A DNA stretch of 64,000 bases, taken from an uncultured Bacteroidales bacterium. Lineage in GTDB: Bacteria > Bacteroidota > Bacteroidia > Bacteroidales > FEN-979. The notes under the pieces were generated by a model that had not been told where the DNA came from, did no database searches, and was given only the letters and a program-made list of their open reading frames with translations. This document shows, in pieces, positions 10,414 to 19,201 of the stretch (position 1 is the first letter of the stretch; the number at the start of each line of letters is the position of its first letter). Location of the stretch: NCBI GenBank assembly GCA_903926565.1, contig CAIYJU010000011.1, positions 1 to 64,000 of the forward strand, written 5' to 3'. Position numbers and translations under genes: made by a program.

Positions 10414-11151
10414 ATGTTTGAACAGACAAATAACAGAAGCTATATTAATGCCCAGGAAGGCACACAGGATGTGGCCGTAATGAAATCGTTTATGACACAG
10501 GTGTTTGGGTGGATGACCCTGGCCATGTTTGTAACGGCAGTAACTGCATATTGGTTCAGCTCATCCGAATCGCTGATGAGCAGTCTGAGAAATGTAGAAA
10601 CCGGTGGCATGACAGGCCTTGGCTGGATCGTGATGCTGGCACCGATCGGTTTTGTGTTGTTGATGTCGTTTGGATTTCAACGACTTTCACCTGCCGTTCT
10701 GACACTATTATTTATCTCCTTTTCAGTGCTGATGGGAATGAGTCTCAGTTTCATCCTGCTGGTTTATACTGCGGCCTCAGTATATAAGACTTTTGCAATT
10801 ACTGCTGCAATGTTTGGCATTATGGCAGTTACCGGGTACACAACCAAAACAGATCTGACCAAATTCGGCTCAATCATGATGATGGGTATGGTCGGGCTGA
10901 TGGTTGCCATGTTCGTGAATTTTTTCCTGAACAGCGGCACAATGGACTATATCATCAGTGTGATCGGTGTTTTAATTTTTACGGGACTTACCGCTTATGA
11001 TGTGCAGCGTCTTAAAAGGATGGGAGCAGGATCCGGTGAGTATGGTGCGGAAAATACAAGAAAACTCAGTATTCTCGGAGCGCTTACCCTTTATCTTGAT
11101 TTTATCAATTTATTTATGTTCCTGCTGAGATTCCTTGGCGACAGAAAATAG
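10414..11151 (+). CDS. Bax inhibitor-1/YccA family membrane protein
   Basis: Seven TM segments, 'GLTAYDVQRLK...LGALTLYLDFINLFMFLLRFLG'. Confidence 0.93.
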   Translation: MFEQTNNRSYINAQEGTQDVAVMKSFMTQVFGWMTLAMFVTAVTAYWFSSSESLMSSLRNVETGGMTGLGWIVMLAPIGFVLLMSFGFQRLSPAVLTLLFISFSVLMGMSLSFILLVYTAASVYKTFAITAAMFGIMAVTGYTTKTDLTKFGSIMMMGMVGLMVAMFVNFFLNSGTMDYIISVIGVLIFTGLTAYDVQRLKRMGAGSGEYGAENTRKLSILGALTLYLDFINLFMFLLRFLGDRK

Positions 11152-11207
11152 ACCGGGATATAGCGGGTCACAAAACAGCAAAAATTTCACCATTTATTTT
11201 TCAGATC

Positions 11208-12098
11208 ATGAAGGCATACGTTTTTCCCGGGCAGGGCGCCCAATTTGTTGGTATGGGTAAAGACCTGTACGATAATTCTTCAATGGCAAAGGAGATGTTT
11301 GAAAAAGCCAATGAAATTCTCGGATTCCGGATTACCGACCTGATGTTTTCAGGAACAGATGAAGATCTCCGTCAGACAAAGGTAACCCAGCCTGCCATTT
11401 TTCTGCACTCAGTTATCCTGGCTGCCACGCTTGGCAACGATTTTAAACCAGACATGGTGGCCGGCCATTCACTTGGTGAATTCTCAGCACTTGTAGCCAG
11501 CAAGGCTTTGTCATTTGAAGACGGGCTGAGGCTGGTTTCTGCACGTGCACAGGCCATGCAGAAAGCATGTGAAAAAGAGCCTTCAACCATGGCCGCCATC
11601 CTTGGTCTTGATGATGCCAGGGTTGAAGAAATATGCAAATCTATCGAAGACGTTGTTGTACCGGCAAACTATAATTCTCCCGGACAACTTGTCATCTCCG
11701 GAAGTGTCAGGGGTATCGATATTGCCTGCCAACAGCTTAAAGCCGCCGGTGCCCGCAGGGCACTGCCACTCAAGGTAGGCGGAGCATTTCATTCTCCCCT
11801 GATGGAACCGGCACGTGTTGAACTTGCGGAGGCCATCAATGCAACTGAAATCAAAACTCCTATTTGCCCGATTTACCAGAATGCAACAGCCCTTCGGGTG
11901 ACAGATCCGGCACAGATCAAGCAAAACCTCATTGACCAGCTGACTGCGCCCGTTTTATGGACACAGATGGTGCAACACATGATCGCCGATGGTGCTGATA
12001 ATTTTGTGGAAGTAGGCCCCGGGAATGTTTTGCAGGGATTGATTTTAAAAATCGGCCAGGTAGAGACGACGCATGCGTCGTCTCATATCGTAGAATAA
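11208..12098 (+). CDS. fabD: Malonyl CoA-acyl carrier protein transacylase
   Basis: 'AYVFPGQGAQFVGMG', 'GHSLGEFSAL', 'GGAFHSPLM', 'EVGPGNVLQGLI'. Last ~11 residues (VETTHASSHIV) are encoded largely by a palindromic element. Confidence 0.96.
   Translation: MKAYVFPGQGAQFVGMGKDLYDNSSMAKEMFEKANEILGFRITDLMFSGTDEDLRQTKVTQPAIFLHSVILAATLGNDFKPDMVAGHSLGEFSALVASKALSFEDGLRLVSARAQAMQKACEKEPSTMAAILGLDDARVEEICKSIEDVVVPANYNSPGQLVISGSVRGIDIACQQLKAAGARRALPLKVGGAFHSPLMEPARVELAEAINATEIKTPICPIYQNATALRVTDPAQIKQNLIDQLTAPVLWTQMVQHMIADGADNFVEVGPGNVLQGLILKIGQVETTHASSHIVE
12063..12084. repeat. 22-bp perfect palindrome GAGACGACGCATGCGTCGTCTC inside the fabD 3' end
   Basis: Read directly; equals its own reverse complement. 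Confidence 0.95.
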
Positions 12099-12102
12099 AA
12101 TT

Positions 12103-12197
12103 ACATGCACCGGGGGACGCCGCATGCACCCGGGGACGCCGCATGCACCCGGGGACGCCGCATGCACCCGGGGACGCCGCATGCACCCGGGGACGCC
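12103..12197. repeat. Five tandem 19-bp units (GCATGCACCCGGGGACGCC); units 2-5 identical, unit 1 differs at two positions
   Basis: Units at 12103-12121 (variant), 12122-12140, 12141-12159, 12160-12178, 12179-12197. Confidence 0.97.
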
Positions 12198-12211
12198 GCA
12201 TGCGGCGTCCC
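12190..12211. repeat. 22-bp perfect palindrome GGGACGCCGCATGCGGCGTCCC, flanked by outer TAC
   Basis: Read directly; self-complementary; overlaps the last 19-bp unit. Confidence 0.95.
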
Positions 12212-12223
12212 TACGAGAATTGA

Positions 12224-13273
12224 TTACCGTTTTGTGTATTGATTATCGTAATATTTCTGATAATCGCCGGTGATCACGTTTTTCATCCATTCATCGTTGG
12301 AGAGGTACCAATCCACCGTTTTTTCAAGTCCTTCCTCGAACTGCAGGCTTGGTTTCCATCCCAGTTCATTTTGAATTTTGGAGGAATCAATGGCATACCG
12401 TAAATCATGTCCGGCACGGTCTTTCACATAGGTAATGAGGTTTTCTGAAGTGCCGGCCGACCGTTTCAGTTTCTGATTCATGATCTTGCAAAGCAGCAGG
12501 ATCAGATCGATGTTTTTCCACTCATTATGCCCGCCGATGTTATAGGTTTCAGCAATTTTACCTTTATGATAGATCAGGTCGATGGCATTGGCATGATCTT
12601 CAACATACAACCAGTCCCGGATATTTTCTCCTTTGCCATAAACAGGCACCAGTTTATTGGTTTTTATGTTGTTTATTGCCAGAGGGATCAGTTTTTCAGG
12701 AAACTGAAAGGGCCCGTAGTTGTTTGAACAGTTGGAAATCACCGCAGGCAAGCCATAGGTATGATTGTATGCCCTTACAAGATGGTCGGAGCTTGCCTTT
12801 GAAGCAGAATAGGGGCTTCGCGGATCATAAGCCGTATTTTCATAGAAAAACCCGGTTGCCCCGAGGGAACCATAAACCTCGTCGGTGGAGATGTGATAGA
12901 ATCTCTTGTCAGTAAAATCCTCCCAAACCGCACGGGCGGCATTCAAAAGGTTTACTGTTCCAAGGATATTTGAATAGATAAACTCCATCGGGCTGCTGAT
13001 GGACCGGTCAACATGCGATTCAGCGGCAAGGTGAATCACGCCGTCGAACCGGTATTTTTTAAAGAGCGCCTTCATCAGTTCACCGGCAGTAATATCCGCT
13101 TTGACAAATTCATAATTGGGCTCCTTTTCGATGTCGCGCAGATTGGCCAGATTGCCTGCATAGGTCAGGTTGTCCAGATTCACAATTTTGTATTCAGGAT
13201 ATTTCTTTACAAACCTTCGAACAACATGGGAGCCAATAAATCCTGCTCCACCCGTGATTAAAATCGTTTTCAT
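12224..13273 (-). CDS. rfbB: dTDP-glucose 4,6-dehydratase
   Basis: 'ITGGAGFIGSHVVRRF', 'AAESHVDRSI', 'STDEVYGSL', 'YSASKASSDHLVRAY'. Confidence 0.95.
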   Translation of the reverse strand: MKTILITGGAGFIGSHVVRRFVKKYPEYKIVNLDNLTYAGNLANLRDIEKEPNYEFVKADITAGELMKALFKKYRFDGVIHLAAESHVDRSISSPMEFIYSNILGTVNLLNAARAVWEDFTDKRFYHISTDEVYGSLGATGFFYENTAYDPRSPYSASKASSDHLVRAYNHTYGLPAVISNCSNNYGPFQFPEKLIPLAINNIKTNKLVPVYGKGENIRDWLYVEDHANAIDLIYHKGKIAETYNIGGHNEWKNIDLILLLCKIMNQKLKRSAGTSENLITYVKDRAGHDLRYAIDSSKIQNELGWKPSLQFEEGLEKTVDWYLSNDEWMKNVITGDYQKYYDNQYTKR

Positions 13274-13332
13274 ATTTCAGTTTTTCTGACTAATAAAACA
13301 CTATTCTTCTATTTGACTATTTTATTATTTTA

Positions 13333-14352
13333 TTATTTCCTATTTGCAAGGGCCAATTCCCATTTCCATGCAGACTCTGTCATTTCATCCAGGCTTTTTT
13401 CTGCCTTCCACCCCAACTCCCGGTTTGCGAATTCTGTATCAGCCCATACCTTGACGATATCGCCCGCCCTGCGCTCCTTGATTTCATAATTTAATTTGAC
13501 GCCAGAGGTGCGTTCAAATGATTTAATAACTTCCAGGACAGACAAACCATTCCCGGTTCCCAGGTTAAAGATTTCAACATTTTGCCTGCATATGCCACCG
13601 GTTAACCGTTCTACCGCAACAACATGGGCTTTTGCCAGGTCGACCACGTGAATATAATCGCGGATAGCGGTTCCATCCGGGGTTTCATAGTCGTCGCCCC
13701 AAACTCTTAAGAACGGCCGCTTACCAATGGCAGTCTGCGTGATGTAAGGCATAAGGCAATTAGGCACACCCAGCGGGAGTTCGCCGATAAAAGCTGTTTC
13801 GTGGGCCCCGATCGGGTTAAAATATCTCAGCAGGACCCCCCTGATGTTGGCAGTGAGGCTTGTATCTGTAATGATCTCTTCACAAATTTGTTTTGTATTT
13901 CCATACGGTGAGACTGCCTTTTGAACCGGGGTATCTTCCCTGGCAGGAAGTTGTTCCGGTTGTCCGTAAACGGTGCAGGAGGAGGAAAACACAATATCCC
14001 GGATGTTGTTTTCGACCATTCCCTGCAGGATATTCACCAGCGACAGCAAATTATTGTGGTAGTATTTCAGGGGATTTTCAACGGACTCGCCAACAGCCTT
14101 GAAGGCGGCAAAATGAATAACCGCACTGATATCGCTGTGCAACTTGAAGAATGCTGATGTTATCACAGGATCTGTGAGGTCGAACTTTTCGAAAAGCGGC
14201 TTTTTCCCGGATATTTTTGCAATATTATCGAGAACGTCAATTGTTGAATTGGAGAGGTTGTCCACAATAATAACTTCGAACCCTTTGGCCTGAAGCTCAA
14301 CTACCGTATGCGAACCAATGTAACCAGTACCTCCGGTAACTAAAATTTTCAT
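13333..14352 (-). CDS. galE: UDP-glucose 4-epimerase
   Basis: 'VTGGTGYIGSHTVVEL', 'SSSCTVYG', 'SPYGNTK', 'VWGDDYETPDGTAIRDYIHVVDLA'. Confidence 0.95.
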   Translation of the reverse strand: MKILVTGGTGYIGSHTVVELQAKGFEVIIVDNLSNSTIDVLDNIAKISGKKPLFEKFDLTDPVITSAFFKLHSDISAVIHFAAFKAVGESVENPLKYYHNNLLSLVNILQGMVENNIRDIVFSSSCTVYGQPEQLPAREDTPVQKAVSPYGNTKQICEEIITDTSLTANIRGVLLRYFNPIGAHETAFIGELPLGVPNCLMPYITQTAIGKRPFLRVWGDDYETPDGTAIRDYIHVVDLAKAHVVAVERLTGGICRQNVEIFNLGTGNGLSVLEVIKSFERTSGVKLNYEIKERRAGDIVKVWADTEFANRELGWKAEKSLDEMTESAWKWELALANRK

Positions 14353-14435
14353 AAAAAAAAGTTGAAGTTATTAAAACCGAGCCAAGTTAGTAAATATCCT
14401 GAAAAGAACAACAAATTGACGACCAGAACAATTTC

Positions 14436-15434
14436 TTACTGCAAATTCCTGGAAATGGCCTTTAATATTGGATGGTAATCACCTGTTAAACCAATAGGCT
14501 GACTATTCCGGATGTTGTAAACAATATTGATGCTCTGCCTTGCATCCTGCAGACCAAATCCACGGCCGGCAATAATTTCGCGGTATACCTCTGTATGAAG
14601 GTCAGTGAATCCGTCGCTGAACTCAATCTCATGGTCTCCCATAAGAAGCGATCTGTAGGTTCTCTTGCCTGTTTTCCTCACCTCTTCAGGAATGTCATTA
14701 TAATCAATACTTAAAAACCAACGGACCCTGGCATGTTCAAGCAGCAACAGTCCACTGGCCTTATGATCATCCAGAACATGGACGATGTTATCGTTCATCT
14801 TTCCAAAAACCCAGGTTAGCATGTCAAAAAAATGAACCCCGATGTTGGTGGCAATCCCTCCTGATTTGGACACATCGCCCTTCCAGGAGCGGTAGTACCA
14901 GTTTCCGCGGGAGGTGATATAGGTAAGGTCAAGATCATAAACTTTGTTTTTTGGCCCCTTTTGAACCTTTTCTCGTAAGGCAATGATGGCAGGATGGAGT
15001 CTCAGCTGTAAAACCGTAAAGACCTTTTTTCCGCATTCAGCTTCAATTTTACTGAGTGCTTCGAGGTTCCACGGGTTGAGTACAATGGGTTTTTCGCAAA
15101 TGGCATGGGCATCGTTGCGTAATGCCAGGCGTATATGCGAATCGTGCATGTAATTCGGTGAACAGATACTTACATAATCAACCTTCAAATCAACCAGCTG
15201 CTTTTTTGAACTGGCAAGGCGACGCAGCTTGTCGAGGTGTCTGTCAAAACGCTCCGGCTCAATGAAGAAATCAGCGTGAGGAAAATAACTGTCCATCACC
15301 CCAACGCCATCATATGGATCCAGTGCACATACAAGCTGATTGCCCGTATCCTTGATTGCCTTCATGTGCCGTGGGGCAATATAGCCTGCAGCGCCGATCA
15401 GCGCGAAATTAACGGGTCCCTGTTGTTTATTCAT
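14436..15434 (-). CDS. Gfo/Idh/MocA family oxidoreductase, WbpB/WlbA-like
   Basis: 'FALIGAAGYIAPRHMKAIKDTGN', 'VSICSPNYMHDSHI', 'CEKPIVLNPWNL'; adjacent to WbpD- and WbpE-like genes. Confidence 0.88.
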   Translation of the reverse strand: MNKQQGPVNFALIGAAGYIAPRHMKAIKDTGNQLVCALDPYDGVGVMDSYFPHADFFIEPERFDRHLDKLRRLASSKKQLVDLKVDYVSICSPNYMHDSHIRLALRNDAHAICEKPIVLNPWNLEALSKIEAECGKKVFTVLQLRLHPAIIALREKVQKGPKNKVYDLDLTYITSRGNWYYRSWKGDVSKSGGIATNIGVHFFDMLTWVFGKMNDNIVHVLDDHKASGLLLLEHARVRWFLSIDYNDIPEEVRKTGKRTYRSLLMGDHEIEFSDGFTDLHTEVYREIIAGRGFGLQDARQSINIVYNIRNSQPIGLTGDYHPILKAISRNLQ

Positions 15435-15443
15435 TGGATTTTC

Positions 15444-16022
15444 TCAAAGTTTAATCACTTTTCCTTCTTTTGTAAGCTCATATTTTTCATGGCTTTCCGG
15501 ACAGACTGCAACCCCTGTTTCATCAAAATGAAGCCGATGGCCATATTCGCTCATCCATCCCACATGGCGGCCGGGGTTTCCAACAATCAATGCAAATGCA
15601 GGAACATCTTTGGTAACAACTGCGCCAGCGCCAATAAAGGCGAATTCGCCAATCTCATTACCACAAACAATGGTGGCATTGGCGCCAATTGATGCGCCCC
15701 GCCTGACCTGCGTTGCCTGGTATTGGTCTTTCCTCAAGATATGACTTCGCGGGTTTATCACGTTGGTAAAAACCATGGACGGCCCGAGAAACACGTCATC
15801 CCCGCAGATTACACCAGTATAAATAGAGACATTATTCTGTACTTTGACATTTCTGCCAAGGACTACATCAGGGGAGATCACAACATTTTGTCCGAGATTG
15901 CAATTTTCACCTATCACACATCCTGTCATGATGTGTGTGAAATGCCATATTTTTGTCCCTTTTCCTATCTTACAGCCATCGTCGATGATTGCTGATTCGT
16001 GGGCATAGTATTCTTTTTCCAT
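15444..16022 (-). CDS. Left-handed beta-helix acyltransferase, WbpD/WlbB-like N-acetyltransferase
   Basis: '[40 protein letters not shown]' hexapeptide repeats; upstream ATG at 16028 overlaps the preceding stop (ATGA). Confidence 0.87.
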   Translation of the reverse strand: MEKEYYAHESAIIDDGCKIGKGTKIWHFTHIMTGCVIGENCNLGQNVVISPDVVLGRNVKVQNNVSIYTGVICGDDVFLGPSMVFTNVINPRSHILRKDQYQATQVRRGASIGANATIVCGNEIGEFAFIGAGAVVTKDVPAFALIVGNPGRHVGWMSEYGHRLHFDETGVAVCPESHEKYELTKEGKVIKL

Positions 16023-16024
16023 AA

Positions 16025-17155
16025 TCAATGTTTGAAAAATTGAAGAACACTGCCGGTGATATACGACAATTGATCCTCCTCCAACTCAGTATGCATTGGC
16101 AGGGAGAAGACTGTTTCAGAGAGATGTTCGGTAACAGGAAAATCCCCTGGCTTATAACGAGGATCAAGGTAGGCTTTTTGCATGTGCAGGGGCACAGGAT
16201 AGTAAATCATGGCAGGGATTTCCTTTGCAGTAAGATACTCGATGAGTGCCTTCCTGTCAACATTTTGTGTTACCAGGGTGTACTGATGAAACACATGGGT
16301 TGACTTGCCGTATCGTGCCGGTGTTTTCAGGTTGGGATGATTTTCGAATGCCTTGTCATAAAAATCTGCAGCAGCGCGACGTTTGGCGGCATACTCATCA
16401 AGATGGGCCAGTTTTACGTTGAGAATCGCTGCCTGGATGCTATCGAGACGGGAATTGACGCCAACATAATCATGGTAGTACCGAACAGTCATCCCATGGT
16501 TTACAACGACACGCATCTGCTTGGCGAGTTCATCATCATTCGTAAAGATGGCTCCGCCGTCTCCGTAACATCCAAGGTTTTTGGATGGAAAAAACGAGGT
16601 ACAGCCGATATGTCCGATGGAGCCTGCCTTTTTTCTGAGACCATCATTGAAAATATAATCTGACCCGATCGCCTGGCAATTGTCTTCTATGACATATAAA
16701 TGGTGTTTTTCAGCAATTTCCATGATCTCCTCCATCGGGGCTGTTTGTCCAAAAAGGTGAACCGGTACGATGGCCCTGGTTTTAGGAGTGATGGCACGTT
16801 CAATGGCCTTTGGGTCGATGTTGAAAGTATCGGGATCAACATCAACCAAAACCGGTGTTAGCTGAAGCAATGCGATCACTTCGGCGGTGGCAATAAAGGT
16901 AAAGGAAGTGGTGATCACTTCGTCGCCAGGCTTTAGGTTTAAAGCCATCATGGCAACCTGGAGGGCATCAGTGCCATTTGCACAGGGAATAACATGCTTC
17001 ACACCAAGGTATTGTTCCAGGTTCTTCTGAAATAATTGAACTGCCGGGCCATTGATAAAAGCACAGGAATCAATTACATCCTGTATTCCCTTGTCAATTT
17101 CAGTTTTGATGCTGAGGTACTGACTGCGCAAGTCGACCATCTGGAGTTTCTTCAT
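16025..17155 (-). CDS. DegT/DnrJ/EryC1/StrS sugar aminotransferase, WbpE/WlbC-like
   Basis: 'MVDLRSQY', '[15 protein letters not shown]', '[11 protein letters not shown]', '[22 protein letters not shown]'. Confidence 0.92.
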   Translation of the reverse strand: MKKLQMVDLRSQYLSIKTEIDKGIQDVIDSCAFINGPAVQLFQKNLEQYLGVKHVIPCANGTDALQVAMMALNLKPGDEVITTSFTFIATAEVIALLQLTPVLVDVDPDTFNIDPKAIERAITPKTRAIVPVHLFGQTAPMEEIMEIAEKHHLYVIEDNCQAIGSDYIFNDGLRKKAGSIGHIGCTSFFPSKNLGCYGDGGAIFTNDDELAKQMRVVVNHGMTVRYYHDYVGVNSRLDSIQAAILNVKLAHLDEYAAKRRAAADFYDKAFENHPNLKTPARYGKSTHVFHQYTLVTQNVDRKALIEYLTAKEIPAMIYYPVPLHMQKAYLDPRYKPGDFPVTEHLSETVFSLPMHTELEEDQLSYITGSVLQFFKH

Positions 17156-17271
17156 CGGAAATCAGTTTATTTTAGTTTGCATTAAAATTAGCGCAAAGTT
17201 AAGTAATTTCCGAATGGACGATTTATATAACTTTGTCCAATGCAAGATCACACAATTTTATTCTGCCCGCT

Positions 17272-17919
17272 ATGAAAAAATTTGCAATTGTTTTATCCGG
17301 ATGTGGCGTCTATGATGGTGCCGAGATCCATGAAGCTGTACTGACTATGCTTGCAATTGATAAAGCCGGTGCAGCATACCAGTGTTTTGCTCCTGACATC
17401 GCACAGCATCATGTTATCAATCATTTCACCGGAAGTGAGGTGGCTGAAAACAGAAACGTACTTGTTGAATCGGCAAGGATTGCCCGTGGATCCGTTAAAC
17501 CACTCGCGCTGTTCAGTGCTGCCGATTATGATGCCCTGATTTTCCCGGGCGGTTTCGGCGCAGCAAAAAACCTGTGCGACTGGGCTATCAAAGGAGACAA
17601 CTGTACGGTTAACCCCGATGTTGCGGCTGCCGTTAAAGCCATGTCGGAAGCCGATAAGCCCATCGGTGCGATGTGCATTGCTCCGGTCATCCTGGCAAAA
17701 CTCTTTACGGGGGCAAATTTCACGACCGGTAATGATCCTGCATCGAAAGAATTCGTTGAAAGCATGGGGAACAGGTACACGCTTGCCAACCATGGCGATG
17801 TAGTGACAGATCATTCCGTGAAACTATATTCAACGCCCTGCTATATGCTGGATGCTTCGATCAGCCAGATTGCCATTGGTGCAGAGAATATTGTATCGGA
17901 GATGCTGAAGATTATGTGA
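17272..17919 (+). CDS. elbB: Isoprenoid biosynthesis glyoxalase ElbB-like (DJ-1/PfpI superfamily)
   Basis: 'FAIVLSGCGVYDGAEIHEAV', 'FPGGFGAAKNLCDWA', 'GAMCIAPVILAK'; ATG 17272 preferred because the upstream TTG (17233) overlaps a TAACTTTG box. Confidence 0.9.
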   Translation: MKKFAIVLSGCGVYDGAEIHEAVLTMLAIDKAGAAYQCFAPDIAQHHVINHFTGSEVAENRNVLVESARIARGSVKPLALFSAADYDALIFPGGFGAAKNLCDWAIKGDNCTVNPDVAAAVKAMSEADKPIGAMCIAPVILAKLFTGANFTTGNDPASKEFVESMGNRYTLANHGDVVTDHSVKLYSTPCYMLDASISQIAIGAENIVSEMLKIM

Positions 17920-17953
17920 GTAAAAGTGTAAAAACATGCGTTAATAAAGGTGA

Positions 17954-18913
17954 TCACCTCCCCTTTTTAAGCCAGTTTTCAATATCCTGCTGATCTATAT
18001 CCAGGTAATTGATTTTACGATCAACCAACCCCTCTTTCAGGAATAGAATTACCGGAACCTGAGTGCCCGCTATGCTGATAAAATCTCTCTTAAGCATAAG
18101 GCTATGAGGAATATTATAGGATTTCGTTTCAGCCATAAACCGCGGGATGGAAGCAATGGGGCCGGTCAGTATGAAGCAGACCGGGATCGCGGCGCTTTTT
18201 CTTTTAACCAGTTGAAATTTATAAGCCGTCAATATACACGACTCGCATGTAGTGCTCAGGAATACAACAATCTTTCTCCCTCTCTGTAAGTCGAAGGAGG
18301 CCTTGATGGAAGATGAATCTGCATAAAGCAGATTCAGGTTTACTTTACCATCTGCTAAATTCCGGATTGCCTCCCTGGTTACCGCTATGTTTAATGAATT
18401 AACTGTCGCGGGAATGACAAAAGCCACAATGAGTATGCCTGTGACGATCCACACTGGTTTTTTCCATATTATACCTGTCTTGTACCTGATCAGAATAATG
18501 TTGACTGCTATCAGCAAAATATTTTTCACCAATGACTGTGCAGGATTCATGGCAAAAAAGGAACCAAAGCAGTTGCAGTTTTCCTGATTCCCTTTCGAAA
18601 ATAGCACCAGGAGCAGATAAACAGAAAAGCATATCAGCAATCCAAGGGAAAACCATGGTGCAATCTCCTTCAATCTCATATTCAGGAGGAAAAGGACCCC
18701 CAGAAAGAGTTCAACACCAATGATCACCATTGCCATCCAGGGAGCCATATCCCAATTAAAAAACCCTGTTTCTACCAGCGTTAACTCAAAAAAATCAACA
18801 GAAACGAATTTCAGGCAGGCTGATGCAATATAAACGATCCCGAGGATTGCTGAAAGTACAAATAAACAATAATGTCTGGAATGATAATGTTTAATCCATG
18901 AAATATTTCTCAC
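17954..18913 (-). CDS. MauE/DoxX-like redox-associated membrane protein with C-terminal thioredoxin-like domain (CESC motif)
   Basis: Four N-terminal TMs with 'ENCNCFGSFF'; C-terminal soluble region 'KIVVFLSTTCESCILTAYKF'; GTG start overlapping the upstream stop (GTGA). Confidence 0.78.
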   Translation of the reverse strand: MRNISWIKHYHSRHYCLFVLSAILGIVYIASACLKFVSVDFFELTLVETGFFNWDMAPWMAMVIIGVELFLGVLFLLNMRLKEIAPWFSLGLLICFSVYLLLVLFSKGNQENCNCFGSFFAMNPAQSLVKNILLIAVNIILIRYKTGIIWKKPVWIVTGILIVAFVIPATVNSLNIAVTREAIRNLADGKVNLNLLYADSSSIKASFDLQRGRKIVVFLSTTCESCILTAYKFQLVKRKSAAIPVCFILTGPIASIPRFMAETKSYNIPHSLMLKRDFISIAGTQVPVILFLKEGLVDRKINYLDIDQQDIENWLKKGR

Positions 18914-19131
18914 TTGTCAACACAGGACCAGTCCTGTCCTAAAGCACCTCCCTGGCTCTTTAGTTCATCCTCGAAAGATTTCACATCGGATGAGGTACCA
19001 CAATAATCGGAAGTAACACCTGAATGTGCTTCCGTACATGTTACACATTTTTTGCAGCCGGAAGAAAGGCTTAAGGAAACAAGGGCGATACAAAGCACCG
19101 CCAATTTCAATTTCAGGGTAGTGTTTCTCAT
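18910..19131 (-). CDS. Small Cys-rich lipoprotein
   Basis: 73 aa; lipobox 'LSLSSGC' followed by KKCVTC...YCG...WSC; stop overlaps start of the MauE-like gene. Confidence 0.75.
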   Translation of the reverse strand: MRNTTLKLKLAVLCIALVSLSLSSGCKKCVTCTEAHSGVTSDYCGTSSDVKSFEDELKSQGGALGQDWSCVDK

Positions 19132-19157
19132 ACAAATAGTGTTAGGTTTATTTGCAC

Positions 19158-19165
19158 CAAATATA
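19158..19165 (-). promoter_or_regulatory. Putative Bacteroidota -7 box (TATATTTG) for the lipoprotein/MauE pair, with TTG 17 bp upstream
   Basis: Minus-strand TTG-N17-TATATTTG about 26 bp upstream of the ATG at 19131. Confidence 0.5.
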
Positions 19166-19201
19166 TAAAAAAATCACAATTACAAGGCCTGATCGGTTAT
19201 T

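Noticed and set aside
12103-12197. Tandem 19-bp array as a possible CRISPR
   Set aside because: Units are contiguous with no spacers and there are no cas genes nearby.
11929-12201. Minus-strand ORF MRRPRVHAASPGACGVPGCMRRPRVHAASPGAC...
   Set aside because: Arises solely from the 19-bp tandem repeat and overlaps fabD antisense; no family resemblance.
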